Below, piece by piece: positions 6,846 through 18,881 of a stretch of DNA of 32,367 nucleotides; position 1 is the first letter of the stretch; every line of letters starts with the position of its first letter. Origin of the DNA: Lactiplantibacillus herbarum (GTDB taxonomy: Bacteria > Bacillota > Bacilli > Lactobacillales > Lactobacillaceae). The stretch spans positions 1 to 32,367 of the forward strand of contig NZ_LFEE01000023.1 in NCBI RefSeq assembly GCF_001039045.1, read 5' to 3'. The notes under the pieces were generated by a model, which made no database searches, was not told the origin of the DNA, and worked only from the letters and a program-made list of their open reading frames with translations. Both the position numbers and the translations under genes were made by a program.

Positions 6846-7847
6846 TTACTTGTTCTTCTTCGTGGTAGCTTGCATGTGTTCCAGCAAGATTCCGGCACCC
6901 TGAGCCACGTTGTTGAGTGGATGCTCAGCAACCATGACGGGTACACGTAAGTTCTCACTGATCAATTGATCTAAACCACTGAGAAGTGCGCCACCACCAG
7001 TTAAGGTAATCCCGCGATCAATAATATCAGCGGCAATTTCTGGTGGTAAGGTTTCCATCACGTGATGCGCCGTGTTAACGATCTGCATCAAAGTTTCATG
7101 GATTGCTTCTTCAACTTGGTTAGAGTCAATGTCAAGTGAGCGAGGCATACCGGTAACGGTATCACGTCCACGTACCTGAGTGACCTTATCGTCTTCGCCT
7201 TCTTGTTTGAAGACTTGCGCGATTTCAATCTTAACCTTTTCAGCACTACGTTCACCGATTAATAGGTGATGTTGATCCTTAACATAGTTAGCAATATCTT
7301 GGTTCATGCGATCGCCAGCCATCCGTAATGAACTGCTAGCTACGATGTCCCCTAATGATAAGACAGCAATATCACTAGTCCCACCACCAATATCGATGAC
7401 CATGTTACCGCGAGGCTGGAAGATATCCATTCCAGCACCAATGGCAGCAACTTTAGGTTCAACTTCTAAGTAGACCTTACTACCGCCAGATTTTTCGGCA
7501 GCTTGTAAGATTGCTTTACGTTCAATTTCAGTTGTATTCGTTGGCGTACAAATCATGATACTTGGTCGTGACATGATTCCGCGAACGTTTAATTTTTTGA
7601 TAAAATACGACAGCATTTCTTCGGTGACGTCAAAATCAGAGATTACCCCGTCTTTTAACGGCCGAATTGCCCGAATATTGCTAGGTGTTTTCCCAACCAT
7701 TTGATAGGCTTCGGATCCAACTGCCAAGACTTGATTCGTGTTCGTATCAATGGCAACAACGGATGGTTCGTTCAACACGATACCCTTCCCTGATACGTAA
7801 ATCAAAACATTGGCAGTACCCAAGTCAATACCAATATCTAAAGCCAT
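6846..7847 (-). CDS. mreB: Rod-shape-determining protein MreB (or Mbl)
   Basis: Actin-like ATPase forming membrane-bound filaments that guide side-wall synthesis; 333 residues. Seen: phosphate-1 loop GIDLGTANV near the N-terminus, phosphate-2 region DIGGGTSD, and the adenosine motif LTGGGALLSG near the C-terminus. The frame opens at 7868, but ATG at 7847 has AGAGGAG 8 bases upstream and gives the usual MreB N-terminus. Absence of mreC and mreD alongside suggests this is the second MreB/Mbl-type copy; that is inference. First gene of mreB-yidD-DUF2969. Confidence 0.92.
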   Translation of the reverse strand: MALDIGIDLGTANVLIYVSGKGIVLNEPSVVAIDTNTNQVLAVGSEAYQMVGKTPSNIRAIRPLKDGVISDFDVTEEMLSYFIKKLNVRGIMSRPSIMICTPTNTTEIERKAILQAAEKSGGSKVYLEVEPKVAAIGAGMDIFQPRGNMVIDIGGGTSDIAVLSLGDIVASSSLRMAGDRMNQDIANYVKDQHHLLIGERSAEKVKIEIAQVFKQEGEDDKVTQVRGRDTVTGMPRSLDIDSNQVEEAIHETLMQIVNTAHHVMETLPPEIAADIIDRGITLTGGGALLSGLDQLISENLRVPVMVAEHPLNNVAQGAGILLEHMQATTKKNK

Positions 7848-7886
7848 GTTTTTGCTCCTCTCAAACATACAATTATACGACTAATC

Positions 7887-7895
7887 ATTATACCA
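7887..7895 (-). promoter_or_regulatory. mreB promoter (extended -10)
   Basis: Minus-strand TGGTATAAT (7887-7895), an extended -10, with a partial -35 TTCTCA 17 bases further upstream. Roughly 40 bases before the mreB ATG. Confidence 0.6.
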
Positions 7896-7920
7896 TACTC
7901 ACTAGTTGATGAGAACTAAC

Positions 7921-7961
7921 GCCAACCCTAACATCACCGCTTAGGCTATGTTAGGGTTGGC
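7921..7961 (-). terminator. Perfect 14-bp hairpin after the GNAT gene
   Basis: 7921-7934 pairs perfectly with 7948-7961 across a 13-base loop. It starts 15 bases after the acetyltransferase stop. The T tract is poor on the minus strand (GTTAGTTCT), so it may stabilise the mRNA end as well as terminate. Confidence 0.65.
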
Positions 7962-7975
7962 TGGTGACTAGCGAG

Positions 7976-8530
7976 TTAGTCGTCGCGCCGTTTTGACCAC
8001 TCATCCACCGTTAGCGAATAGATGGCCTCATCACGATACTCACCATTGACCAAAATATTTTCTGGTAAGGTTGCATCTAAGCGATATTGACGACGTTCAG
8101 CGACGGCCCGACTAGCAAGGTTCGCCACGTCAGCGCCAAGCGCTACTTTGTGCAAGTCTAATTCAGTAAATGCAATCTCTTCCAAACGTTCCAGCGATTT
8201 AGTCATCACACCGTGACCGACAAAAGCTTGGCCTAACCAGTAACCAATCTCACCATGATGGTTGACTGAATTGATATTATGAATATCGATCATCCCAGCA
8301 ACCTCACCATCCACAACGATGGTCGTAATAAACATCTCACCGCGAGCTTGCTTGGTTAAGACGGATTCAATAAACTGTCGTTCGTCTGCGACTGTTCTAG
8401 TCCCATCTACCCATGGCATCCATGGTTGCAGATGAACACGGTTTTGATCAATTAGATCAAAAAGTGGTTCAGCATCTGCCACTTCAGTTGGTTTTAATGA
8501 AATGTGCTTGTCAATAATGTTAATAAACAT
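7976..8530 (-). CDS. GNAT family N-acetyltransferase (RimJ/RimL-like)
   Basis: A 184-residue acetyl-CoA-dependent transferase resembling RimL/YdaF-type enzymes that acetylate protein N-termini. The GNAT core is seen as GEIGYWLGQAFVGHGVMTK (acetyl-CoA pyrophosphate loop), followed by the helix with the family's LHKVALGADVANLASRAVAE segment. ATG 8530 has GGAGG upstream. It stands alone between murA and mreB with hairpins on both sides. The substrate cannot be told from the sequence; ribosomal protein acetylation is only the family precedent. Confidence 0.8.
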   Translation of the reverse strand: MFINIIDKHISLKPTEVADAEPLFDLIDQNRVHLQPWMPWVDGTRTVADERQFIESVLTKQARGEMFITTIVVDGEVAGMIDIHNINSVNHHGEIGYWLGQAFVGHGVMTKSLERLEEIAFTELDLHKVALGADVANLASRAVAERRQYRLDATLPENILVNGEYRDEAIYSLTVDEWSKRRDD

Positions 8531-8622
8531 CGTATATCCTCCTGAATGATTCAGCGTTTGGCATCAAAGCCACTGATTTTTAAATTTTAAACCTTAATAG
8601 CCGCAAGGTCGTTATTCCGTAC

Positions 8623-8648
8623 CTTTATTCGGCAACTTTATTCGGCTT
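8623..8648. repeat. Two-unit 13-base direct repeat
   Basis: CTTTATTCGGC occurs at 8623-8633 and 8636-8646, in the gap between the murA terminator and the acetyltransferase gene. No function visible. Confidence 0.4.
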
Positions 8649-8664
8649 TTATACCCGCTTGTAT

Positions 8665-8704
8665 AAAAAAAGCCTTCAAACACGAGTTTATCGCACTTTG
8701 AAGG
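8665..8704 (-). terminator. Rho-independent terminator of murA
   Basis: Minus-strand CCTTCAAA (complement of 8697-8704) pairs with TTTGAAGG (complement of 8673-8680), with A/T extensions, and is followed by seven T (8665-8671). Confidence 0.85.
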
Positions 8705-8726
8705 TTTTGTAAGCAATTATTTATGA

Positions 8727-10043
8727 TTATTCAGCAGCTTCGTTAGCAAAATCAGGTTTTACAGCGTAAACGGCCGCGTCTGGCACGTTAATCCGTTTAA
8801 TCTCCGCACCCAATTTGGCCAACTTACCATGGAAATTAAAGTAGCCGCGATCGAGATATTTCAAATTAGTCACTTCAGTATAGCCGTGACTAATTAAGCC
8901 AGCGATAACTAACGCAGCAGCAGCTCGTAAGTCGGTTGCCGCTACCTGAGCACCGTTGAAATCAGTTGGCCCGTACATGATCACGGAACGACCTTCAACC
9001 TTAAAATCAGCATTCATCCGCCGTAATTCATCCAAGTGCATGAAGCGGTTTTCAAATACCGTTTCGGTTAAAACACTCGTCCCCTCCGCACACAATTGCA
9101 TAATCGTCATTTGTGGTTGCATATCCGTTGGGAATCCAGGGTGTGGTAACGTCTTAACCGAGGTTGGTTTCAAGTGCTTAGGTCCAATCACCCGAATACC
9201 AGCAGATTCTTCAGTAACCGTAACGCCCATTTCGCGCATTTTAGCGATCAATGGCTGGTTGTGCTCCGCAATAGCGTCTTTAATCAAGACATTCCCCTGC
9301 GTCACCGCAGCGGCAACCATGAACGTTCCAGCTTCGATCCGATCCTGAACGATACTGTGATCACAACCATGCATGGCCGTAACCCCTTCGATCCGAATCG
9401 TTTCGGTTCCAGCACCCGTGACCTTAGCACCCATTTTATTCAAAATATTGGCTAAATCAACAATCTCTGGTTCGCGCGCCACGTTTTGCATCGTGGTCTC
9501 GCCTTCTGCCAAGGTAGCTGCCATCATGATATTCTGGGTGGCACCAACGCTAGGAAAATCTAAGTTGATGACCGCACCGTGCAACCGCTGGGCAGTAGCC
9601 TCAACGTAACCATCATGACGCTCGATGGTCGCCCCCAGTGCACTGAGGCCCTTCAAATGTAAATCAATCGGTCGTGACCCAATCGCACAACCACCGGGCA
9701 TTGCAACTTTAGCATGTCCAAGCCGTGCTAGTAGTGGTCCCATGACAACGATTGACGCCCGCATCTTAGAAACGTATTGGAACGGTGCTTCTGCAGATAA
9801 CTCTTGACTAGCATCAATATCAACGGTCTTATTGATTTCATCAAAATCAATTTTAGTATTTAAAAATCTAAGTACATTATTCATTGTGAATACATCTGAT
9901 AGAACTGGTACATTGGATAAATGCGTGTGCCCTGAACTAGCTAGCAAACCTGCTGCTAGAATTGGCAATACTGCATTTTTAGCGCCCTCAATATGAACAT
10001 TTCCTGTCAAACGTTGACCGCCATGAACTACAATTTCCTCCAT
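8727..10043 (-). CDS. murA: UDP-N-acetylglucosamine 1-carboxyvinyltransferase MurA
   Basis: Adds enolpyruvate from PEP to UDP-GlcNAc, the first committed step of peptidoglycan synthesis, in the cytoplasm. 438 residues. Seen: KN pair in EGAKNAVLP (Lys22, Asn23) and the catalytic, fosfomycin-binding Cys119 in [14 protein letters not shown] at 10043 has GGAGG 8 bases upstream; an in-frame ATG at 10064 is less well placed. Location directly downstream of the atp operon is a common Firmicutes arrangement. Low-GC Gram-positives often carry two murA genes; this one would correspond to the atp-linked copy. Confidence 0.94.
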   Translation of the reverse strand: MEEIVVHGGQRLTGNVHIEGAKNAVLPILAAGLLASSGHTHLSNVPVLSDVFTMNNVLRFLNTKIDFDEINKTVDIDASQELSAEAPFQYVSKMRASIVVMGPLLARLGHAKVAMPGGCAIGSRPIDLHLKGLSALGATIERHDGYVEATAQRLHGAVINLDFPSVGATQNIMMAATLAEGETTMQNVAREPEIVDLANILNKMGAKVTGAGTETIRIEGVTAMHGCDHSIVQDRIEAGTFMVAAAVTQGNVLIKDAIAEHNQPLIAKMREMGVTVTEESAGIRVIGPKHLKPTSVKTLPHPGFPTDMQPQMTIMQLCAEGTSVLTETVFENRFMHLDELRRMNADFKVEGRSVIMYGPTDFNGAQVAATDLRAAAALVIAGLISHGYTEVTNLKYLDRGYFNFHGKLAKLGAEIKRINVPDAAVYAVKPDFANEAAE

Positions 10044-10303
10044 GGATAAACCCTCCATCACCAAACGATTATGACCAAAACAAGTTACGTAAGATTTCGG
10101 ATTGCGTTAACACTTTAATAAGCTAAGCAATAATTAACCAGGCCGTCACTCAGCCTGGATGATGCCGATTATGAATACCCCAATAACTTTTACACAGGTT
10201 ATCCAATAAGCAATCCAAATACACTTAAACCATCGCAGCAGATTCCAGTACTACTAGCAACTAGTGCTAGTAACCGTACCGGATCTTACTTTGATTCTTA
10301 ATC

Positions 10304-10312
10304 ATCATAACA
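10304..10312 (-). promoter_or_regulatory. Candidate murA promoter (extended -10)
   Basis: Minus-strand TGTTATGAT, an extended -10 (hexamer TATGAT at 10304-10309); the -35 is poor. It would give a murA leader of about 250 bases with two hairpins. Confidence 0.4.
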
Positions 10313-10410
10313 TAGAACCAATCGCTAGAAATATTACATTTTACAATTTTGTTACAATCGTAATATTAACAACTATCACTTGTGATTAGTTAACTAATTA
10401 GCTATCGCTA

Positions 10411-10438
10411 GCTGTTTAATCCCATCTAAACAGCCTCC
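10411..10438 (-). other. Mini-ORF held in a hairpin, between atpC and murA
   Basis: On the minus strand GGAGG (10434-10438) is followed after about 7 bases by an ATG lying in the loop of a perfect 8-bp hairpin (10411-10418 with 10427-10434). The frame reads only MGLNS and a stop. It may be chance, a leader-peptide-like signal, or the leftover start of a lost small gene. Confidence 0.3.
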
Positions 10439-10621
10439 AACAAGCGCCTTTATTTGCTTTATAAGTAAACGATTACAGTCCTTTTCTTTACCAGTTTATG
10501 CCCGTCATTATTCGGTTCATCACCCAGAATTGCAGTCGGGCATCACGATTAGACCGCTTATCTTGCCCAACACTACGACTTAATATAATTAATGCTGACT
10601 AGTCGGGCCAAATTGAGACAC

Positions 10622-10652
10622 AAAAAAACACCCACAAAAAATTGTGAGTGTT
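10622..10652 (-). terminator. Rho-independent terminator of the atp operon
   Basis: Minus-strand stem AACACTCACAA with TTGTGGGTGTT (10642-10652 with 10627-10637), T tail at 10622-10628, 19 bases past the atpC stop. Confidence 0.88.
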
Positions 10653-10670
10653 TTCAGAATTCTATTTCAA

Positions 10671-11099
10671 TTAATGGTGCGCTACGTTCAAGCGGTTCAT
10701 TGCTCGACGTAAGGCAACTTGCGCACGCGACAACTCAGCATCATCATGCTTTTGTTGGGCATCTTGGATGCGGCTTTCGGCACGTTTCCGTGCGTTTTCA
10801 GCTCGCGCAACGTCAATATCATTCTGACGTTCAGCACTATCCGCCACAATGGTTGCAACGTTTTCGCTGAATTCTACGAAACCACCGTTAACGGCAATTT
10901 CATCGTCTTCCTGATCCTTTTCCATTTGCTTGATCCGAACCTCATCAATTGCAAGCGATGCAACCATTGGGATGTGGTTCGGTAAAATCCCGAGTTCACC
11001 GTCGATCGTACGAACGATCAACATTGGTGTTTTGTTCTCATAGACCTGACCGTCTGGAGTTACGATGCTAACGGTTAATGATTTTGCATTGTCAGCCAT
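10671..11099 (-). CDS. atpC: F1Fo ATP synthase epsilon subunit
   Basis: Central-stalk subunit of F1 that couples to the c-ring and inhibits ATP hydrolysis; 142 residues. An N-terminal beta-barrel domain (residues about 1-88, with GELGILPNHIPMVASL) is followed by the two-helix C-terminal domain rich in Arg, Ala and Gln. Last gene of atpBEFHAGDC, 11 bases after atpD, before the operon terminator. Confidence 0.95.
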   Translation of the reverse strand: MADNAKSLTVSIVTPDGQVYENKTPMLIVRTIDGELGILPNHIPMVASLAIDEVRIKQMEKDQEDDEIAVNGGFVEFSENVATIVADSAERQNDIDVARAENARKRAESRIQDAQQKHDDAELSRAQVALRRAMNRLNVAHH

Positions 11100-11110
11100 G
11101 TAAACCCCTC

Positions 11111-12520
<1,410 letters not shown>

Positions 12521-12538
12521 TTAATTCCTCCCACTTCG

Positions 12539-13483
12539 TTATTCTTGCGCAACCAAGCCACCAGTGATTTCAGTAATTTCAGTGGTAATAGCAGCTTGAC
12601 GTGCGCGGTTATATTTTAGATTTAGCTTATCGATTAAATCGCCAGCGTTATCTGATGCAGCCTTCATCGCCGTAGACGACGAAGCGTGTTCAGCAGTCTT
12701 AGCATCCAAAATCGCACCATAGACCAGGCTTTCAGCGTATTGTGGCAATACAGCCGACAAAATCGCTTCTTCTGACGGTTCCATTTCATACTCAGGACCG
12801 ACCTCGACCCGGCTATCTTTGGCCTTACGATTATCTACTTCGCTCTGTTCAAAGGTTTCTTCGGAGATCGGTAGCATTTTAACTGACCGGAAACCGGAAG
12901 AAAGCCGGTTGATAAAGTGATTGTAGAACACGTAAAGTTCATCAAAGACTTCGTTATGGTACATCGAAGTGACTGTCTTAACGATTTCACGAACTTCTGT
13001 AAAGGTTGGGACGTCAGAAACGCCGCGGTATTCATAGGCCACGTTTAACCCATTCCGTTTATAGAAGTCCGCACCAGTGCCACCAACCGCCAAAACGACT
13101 GCGTTATCGGCATCTAACTTGTGGGTCCGCATGAAGTCATTGGTTTGTTTCAAAACGCTACTGTTGTAGCTCCCAACGAGTCCTCGATCCGAAGTAATGA
13201 CCAATAAACCAGTCTTTTTAACGGGACGCTGTGCCAATAATTCGCTTACCGAAATGGTATTTGAATTACTGTTCGCAACGCCCGCACTTGCTGACATCAG
13301 ATGAGCTTTGGCAAGATGTGAAACGATGCTTTCAACTTTAGAAGCGTACACCTGATACGTTTTCGTATGCTTTTGAATCTGGTTCAACTTAGAAGTCGAA
13401 ACCATTTGCATTGCGGACGTAATCTGATGAGTCTTCTTCGTTGAGTCAATTCGGCGCTTGACATCCATTAATGATTCTGCCAT
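12539..13483 (-). CDS. atpG: F1Fo ATP synthase gamma subunit
   Basis: Rotor shaft subunit, 314 residues. The N-terminal helix ([22 protein letters not shown]) and C-terminal helix ([21 protein letters not shown]) are both recognisable. It is longer than the roughly 290 residues of many homologues; extra length lies around residues 65-90 (Ser/Asn-rich) and 215-240 (acidic). Follows atpA by 29 bases. Confidence 0.95.
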   Translation of the reverse strand: MAESLMDVKRRIDSTKKTHQITSAMQMVSTSKLNQIQKHTKTYQVYASKVESIVSHLAKAHLMSASAGVANSNSNTISVSELLAQRPVKKTGLLVITSDRGLVGSYNSSVLKQTNDFMRTHKLDADNAVVLAVGGTGADFYKRNGLNVAYEYRGVSDVPTFTEVREIVKTVTSMYHNEVFDELYVFYNHFINRLSSGFRSVKMLPISEETFEQSEVDNRKAKDSRVEVGPEYEMEPSEEAILSAVLPQYAESLVYGAILDAKTAEHASSSTAMKAASDNAGDLIDKLNLKYNRARQAAITTEITEITGGLVAQE

Positions 13484-13512
13484 GCACTACTCACCATCCT
13501 TTTCAGCCATAA

Positions 13513-15051
<1,539 letters not shown>

Positions 15052-15055
15052 TTAA

Positions 15056-15604
15056 CTAATTGTTGTTGATGAGTGCTCGTTTTAAATTCATTAATTGTAA
15101 CGCAACGCTGCCATCAAACGTTTGATTATTTGACTTCACAATTACGCCACCCATGATTGCTTCATCAACTTTACGTGATAAAACAACTTGGTCAGCGCCA
15201 ACACGTTCAGCAAACGCCTTAGCAATCGCATCAGCTTGTTCATCTGACAACTTGACCGCAGACGTTACTTCGGCATGCACTATCTTGTGACTCTCATCAT
15301 AACGTTGTTCAAATACGTCAACAATGTCAACTAAGTTAGACATGCGGCCGTAATCATACAACATCTGAATAAAGTTTTTAATGTATTCTGAAGCATGGTC
15401 AGTCAAAGTTGACAACGTTGTCTGCTTTTGATCAACCGAAAGCAATGATCCTGAAAGGACCTCTGCCAATTGCGGATTGTCGACAAAGACTTGCCGTAAT
15501 TGCTGTAACTCAGTCAGGAATGCTTCGGTCTGATCTTTTTCAATTGCAAGTTCAAAGAGTGCCTTTGAATAACGGTTTGCAATCGTAAGATTATCAAGAC
15601 TCAT
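15056..15604 (-). CDS. atpH: F1Fo ATP synthase delta subunit
   Basis: Peripheral-stalk subunit joining F1 to the b subunits, 182 residues from the ATG at 15604. The frame opens 6 codons earlier at 15622, but MSLDNLTIANRYSKALFE is the usual N-terminus. C-terminal GGVIVKSNNQTFDGSV matches the family signature. It overlaps the end of atpF by 11 bases. Confidence 0.93.
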   Translation of the reverse strand: MSLDNLTIANRYSKALFELAIEKDQTEAFLTELQQLRQVFVDNPQLAEVLSGSLLSVDQKQTTLSTLTDHASEYIKNFIQMLYDYGRMSNLVDIVDVFEQRYDESHKIVHAEVTSAVKLSDEQADAIAKAFAERVGADQVVLSRKVDEAIMGGVIVKSNNQTFDGSVALQLMNLKRALINNN

Positions 15605-16109
15605 GCTTTCCCAACCCTTCAATATAGGAATTAATTAATGCCTGTTGACCTTCCGGATCCAACTGTTTTTTGATAATCTTCGTTGCAATAGCAACGGAAA
15701 TATCAGCGACGTCAGATTGGACGTTCTTCAAGGCATCTTGACGCTCCTGTTCAATATCTTTACGCGCATTTTGCTTGTACTGTGCTGCTTCGTTTTGTGC
15801 GTCAGAAACGATCGTTGCACGTTGCTTCTCACCACTCTGCTTAGCATCAGCCACAATATCGCTGGCTTCTGCGTGTGAGTGTGATAAGGCATCGCGACGT
15901 TGATCAGCTAAGTCGCTCGCTTCTAAGCGAGACTTCTGTGCTGAGTCAATATCGTTGGCAATCTTGTCCGCACGGTCACTCATCATTTTCACAACGGGAT
16001 TCCACGCAACGGACGCAATCAACGCCATCAAGACGATGAAACAAATACCGACAAACAACATGTCACCAAGGTATAGACCGGATGCACCGATAATTAAATG
16101 CGAGAGCAT
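15594..16109 (-). CDS. atpF: F1Fo ATP synthase b subunit
   Basis: Peripheral-stalk membrane anchor, 171 residues. One membrane helix at about residues 16-37 (DMLFVGICFIVLMALIASVAW), then a long charged Ala/Asp/Gln-rich helical region typical of the dimeric b stalk. AGGAGG upstream of the ATG; the 3' end overlaps atpH. Confidence 0.94.
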   Translation of the reverse strand: MLSHLIIGASGLYLGDMLFVGICFIVLMALIASVAWNPVVKMMSDRADKIANDIDSAQKSRLEASDLADQRRDALSHSHAEASDIVADAKQSGEKQRATIVSDAQNEAAQYKQNARKDIEQERQDALKNVQSDVADISVAIATKIIKKQLDPEGQQALINSYIEGLGKHES

Positions 16110-16161
16110 CTAATGACACCTCCTTCTTTCATTTTCATAAAATGAACTCGTTGACCAATGA

Positions 16162-16404
<243 letters not shown>

Positions 16405-16411
16405 CTAGAAA

Positions 16412-17125
16412 TTATTCCTCATCGTTGACCTTTTGAGAAATATATACCGAAGTCAAGGTTACGAACACGAACGCTTGAATACTCCCGATAAACACTGAGA
16501 AACCTTGCCATAAGAGTTCGATTGGGAATGAATAAACATATCCAAACCATCCGTTACTCTTAGCTAAATCGGCAACTTTGACTAACAGCATTTCACCGGC
16601 AAAAATATTCCCGAACAACCGGAGCCCTAAGGTTAGGAAGTCGGTAAATTGTTCAAAGATGTTAATGACCGAAAAGACAGCGAAGGGTTGCGTGTATTCT
16701 TTCAAATACCCTTTCATACCCTTCTTCTGTACACCAGCAGCATGTGCTAATGCAACGGACATAAACGATAACGTCAAAGTGACAATCGGATCTGCGGTTG
16801 GACTTTTAACGTACGTATACTCACCGACTTGGATATGAATAAACAACCCAAGTTGGTTAGCGATGAAAATGAAAAGAAATAGCGTAAACGCGTACAAACC
16901 GAAATGCGAAGCGTCATTTCCCTTAATCGAACCTTTGACAATGCCATTCGTGAACTCGATGAGCCACTCCAGCACATTTTGTCCACCCTTGGGCTTCATT
17001 GCTATATGTCGCGATAGGAAAAATACTGCTAAGAACACTATCAGACAAGTCAGTAATACTGAGAGGTCATTTGCGATATTAAACGTAAGTCCAAGGAATT
17101 TGACTGTAGGAACTGGATCACCCAC
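16412..17125 (-). CDS. atpB: F1Fo ATP synthase a subunit
   Basis: Membrane stator that forms the proton half-channels, 237 residues with five to six hydrophobic segments. The essential Arg is in LGLRLFGNIFAGEML. Start codon is GTG at 17125 with AAAGAGGTG 8-9 bases upstream. First gene of the operon; no atpI precedes it. Confidence 0.95.
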   Translation of the reverse strand: MGDPVPTVKFLGLTFNIANDLSVLLTCLIVFLAVFFLSRHIAMKPKGGQNVLEWLIEFTNGIVKGSIKGNDASHFGLYAFTLFLFIFIANQLGLFIHIQVGEYTYVKSPTADPIVTLTLSFMSVALAHAAGVQKKGMKGYLKEYTQPFAVFSVINIFEQFTDFLTLGLRLFGNIFAGEMLLVKVADLAKSNGWFGYVYSFPIELLWQGFSVFIGSIQAFVFVTLTSVYISQKVNDEE

Positions 17126-17250
17126 TGAATATCACCTCTTTCCTTTAATTTCGGTGCCACGATAACCTTAACCTTTGAGTCTAGCAACGTCAATTTTATC
17201 GTAACCCGAAATGGTAGATTAGAGTTACCCCTAATCAAAATACAAAGGTT

Positions 17251-17279
17251 ATGATACCACCACCACCAAAAAAATTCAA
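17251..17279 (-). promoter_or_regulatory. atp operon promoter
   Basis: Minus-strand TTGAAT (17274-17279), 17-base spacer, TATCAT (17251-17256), giving a leader of about 120 bases. The spacer holds four GGT repeats right before the -10. Confidence 0.65.
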
Positions 17280-17306
17280 AACAATTTCAATATTTCTCCA
17301 TAACAG

Positions 17307-17356
17307 AAAAATCCAACGATACCAAGCTTTCATTTTGCTTTCATACCATTGGATTT
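17307..17356 (-). terminator. Terminator after the uracil permease gene
   Basis: Minus-strand stem AATCCAATGGTAT (complement of about 17343-17355) with GTATCGTTGGATT (complement of about 17310-17322), wobble pairs included, then TTTTTCT. It separates the permease from the atp promoter. Confidence 0.75.
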
Positions 17357-17403
17357 TCAATTGGTGATACTATTTTTCATTTATGATAACATTATGGTTC
17401 CGC

Positions 17404-18684
17404 TTACTTCTCATTAACCGCTACCTTTGGCAGGATTAAGTTCATCGCAATCCCTAGAACAGTCGCTACAGCTAGACCACTGAATTGGAAACTACCCAAT
17501 TGTAAGTAAGCATTCCCAATTCCAATAACCAGCACTGCTGACGCAATCATTAAATTACGTTTTTGATTAAAGTCCACTTGATTATCAATCAAGATTCGCA
17601 TCCCGCTTGACGCAATCACCCCAAAGAGCAAGAAACTGACTCCACCAATGACTGGTGAAGGAATACTTTCAATCAATGCCGATAATTTGCCAACAAAACT
17701 GAAAACAATTGCAAAGAAGGCCGCGCCACCCAGTACATAAATACTGTGAACCCGCGTAATCGCTAAAACGCCAATATTTTCACCATAAGAGGTCACGGGA
17801 GGCCCACCAACGAACCCAGCAATGATCGAAGCAGTCCCATCACCAGCCAAGGTATGGCTCAAGCCTGGATCCTTGAAGAAATTACGCTTGGTTAATTTGT
17901 TTAACACCATAATATGCCCCATGTGTTCTGACATGGTCACAAAGGCAATCGGTGCCATACTTAAGATAGCGCCCCAATAAATACCCGGATGGTAACTGAT
18001 GAAAGGAATCTGAAAGGCTGGCATGGCAAACCACGGTGCTTTTTCAACCGTACTGAAGTCCACGATCCCCGCAATAACCGCAATGATATAGCCACAAACG
18101 ATTCCCAGTAGGATTGGCACTAAGCTCATAAAGCCCCGCAAATACATGTTAAAGATCACAGTCAGTAGCATCGTGGCGATGGCGACAATGAAATACTTCA
18201 AATCATAGGTATTCCCATTCATGGTCGCATCCTTAGCTGCGGTGCCCGCTAAGGACAGTCCAATCACCATGACAATTGGACCAACGACGATCGGTGGCAA
18301 CGCCTTATCGATCCAATCAGAGCCAATCAGCGTCACTAACAGACTAACCAACAAGTACACACAGCCGACTGCTACGGTCCCCTGTGCGATGGCTGGGTAT
18401 CCCGCCGTCTTCATCAATGATTGCATGACCACGATGAACGAGAAGCTTGATCCCATATACGCTGGAATCTTGCCCCGCGTAATCAGAATGTACATTAACG
18501 TCCCGACCCCGGAACTGAATAGCGCAATCCCTGGATTCAGACCAACTAAGATTGGCACTAACACGGTCGACCCAAACATGGAGAATAAATGTTGGATTGA
18601 TAATCCCAGCCAACTCCCTAGTTTTGGTCGGTCATGAATGTCTAACACGACATCGTCATTATGAAACGCCGCTTTTTTTGCCAT
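17404..18684 (-). CDS. pyrP: Uracil permease, NCS2 family (UraA/PyrP)
   Basis: Uracil:proton symporter of 426 residues with about 12-14 hydrophobic segments. The NCS2 signature of uracil transporters is seen as GGPPVTSYGENIGVLAITRV in the second half, preceded by the conserved MSEHMGH segment with its substrate-site Glu. Its leader carries a PyrR-binding motif and terminator, which points to pyrimidines rather than purines as substrate. AGGGG lies before the ATG. It brings in the uracil that Upp (19185-19814) converts to UMP. Confidence 0.9.
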   Translation of the reverse strand: MAKKAAFHNDDVVLDIHDRPKLGSWLGLSIQHLFSMFGSTVLVPILVGLNPGIALFSSGVGTLMYILITRGKIPAYMGSSFSFIVVMQSLMKTAGYPAIAQGTVAVGCVYLLVSLLVTLIGSDWIDKALPPIVVGPIVMVIGLSLAGTAAKDATMNGNTYDLKYFIVAIATMLLTVIFNMYLRGFMSLVPILLGIVCGYIIAVIAGIVDFSTVEKAPWFAMPAFQIPFISYHPGIYWGAILSMAPIAFVTMSEHMGHIMVLNKLTKRNFFKDPGLSHTLAGDGTASIIAGFVGGPPVTSYGENIGVLAITRVHSIYVLGGAAFFAIVFSFVGKLSALIESIPSPVIGGVSFLLFGVIASSGMRILIDNQVDFNQKRNLMIASAVLVIGIGNAYLQLGSFQFSGLAVATVLGIAMNLILPKVAVNEK

Positions 18685-18716
18685 AGCGCACCCCTTTTAG
18701 GTTATTTAATAAATGA

Positions 18717-18762
18717 CTGCAAAAGAAAAGACAGTCCACCACTCAAAGCGGCCAGACTGTCT
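18717..18762 (-). terminator. Attenuator terminator
   Basis: Minus-strand AGACAGTC (18755-18762) pairs with GACTGTCT (18729-18736), then TTTCTTTT. Confidence 0.85.
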
Positions 18763-18846
18763 GAAATTACACCTTCCCGGTATGGGGTTGCGTGCACGTT
18801 CATCCTTTTCAGCCTCTCTGAGCTAAATTAAAGGAACTGTTCAATT
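18717..18846 (-). ncRNA. PyrR-dependent attenuator leader of the uracil permease
   Basis: The minus-strand leader contains the PyrR-binding loop CAGAGAGGCTG (within 18804-18832), preceded by TTTAATTTAGCT and followed by AAAAGG, close to the known PyrR anti-antiterminator consensus. It is followed by a terminator (18717-18762). With UMP bound, PyrR would favour termination. The pyrR gene is not in the window. Confidence 0.88.
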
Positions 18847-18852
18847 GCAACT

Positions 18853-18881
18853 AGTTTACTCGTGCCAACTCGGATTGTCAA
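18853..18881 (-). promoter_or_regulatory. Uracil permease promoter
   Basis: Perfect TTGACA (18876-18881), 17-base spacer, TAAACT (18853-18858) on the minus strand, just upstream of the attenuator. Confidence 0.8.

Larger units (their letters stand above)
10044..10670 (-). other. Gene-free stretch: long murA leader and atp-murA spacer
   Basis: About 630 bases without a credible gene. It holds the atp terminator, a murA promoter candidate at 10304-10312, and three hairpins: 10138-10158 (6-bp stem), 10253-10271 (perfect 7-bp stem ACTAGCA, extended imperfectly to about 10240-10284) and 10411-10434 (perfect 8-bp stem). The first two would lie in the murA leader of about 250 bases. No match to a riboswitch class was recognised. 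Confidence 0.5.

Noticed and set aside
7921-7961. Perfect 14-bp hairpin as a member of the branched element family
   Set aside because: Single simple hairpin right after a stop codon without shared junction strings; best read as a terminator.
8956-9348. Plus-strand frame of 130 codons opposite murA
   Set aside because: Antisense shadow of a well-conserved gene.
18221-18637. Plus-strand frame of 138 codons opposite the uracil permease gene
   Set aside because: Antisense to a membrane protein gene with strong motifs; its composition reflects the complement.
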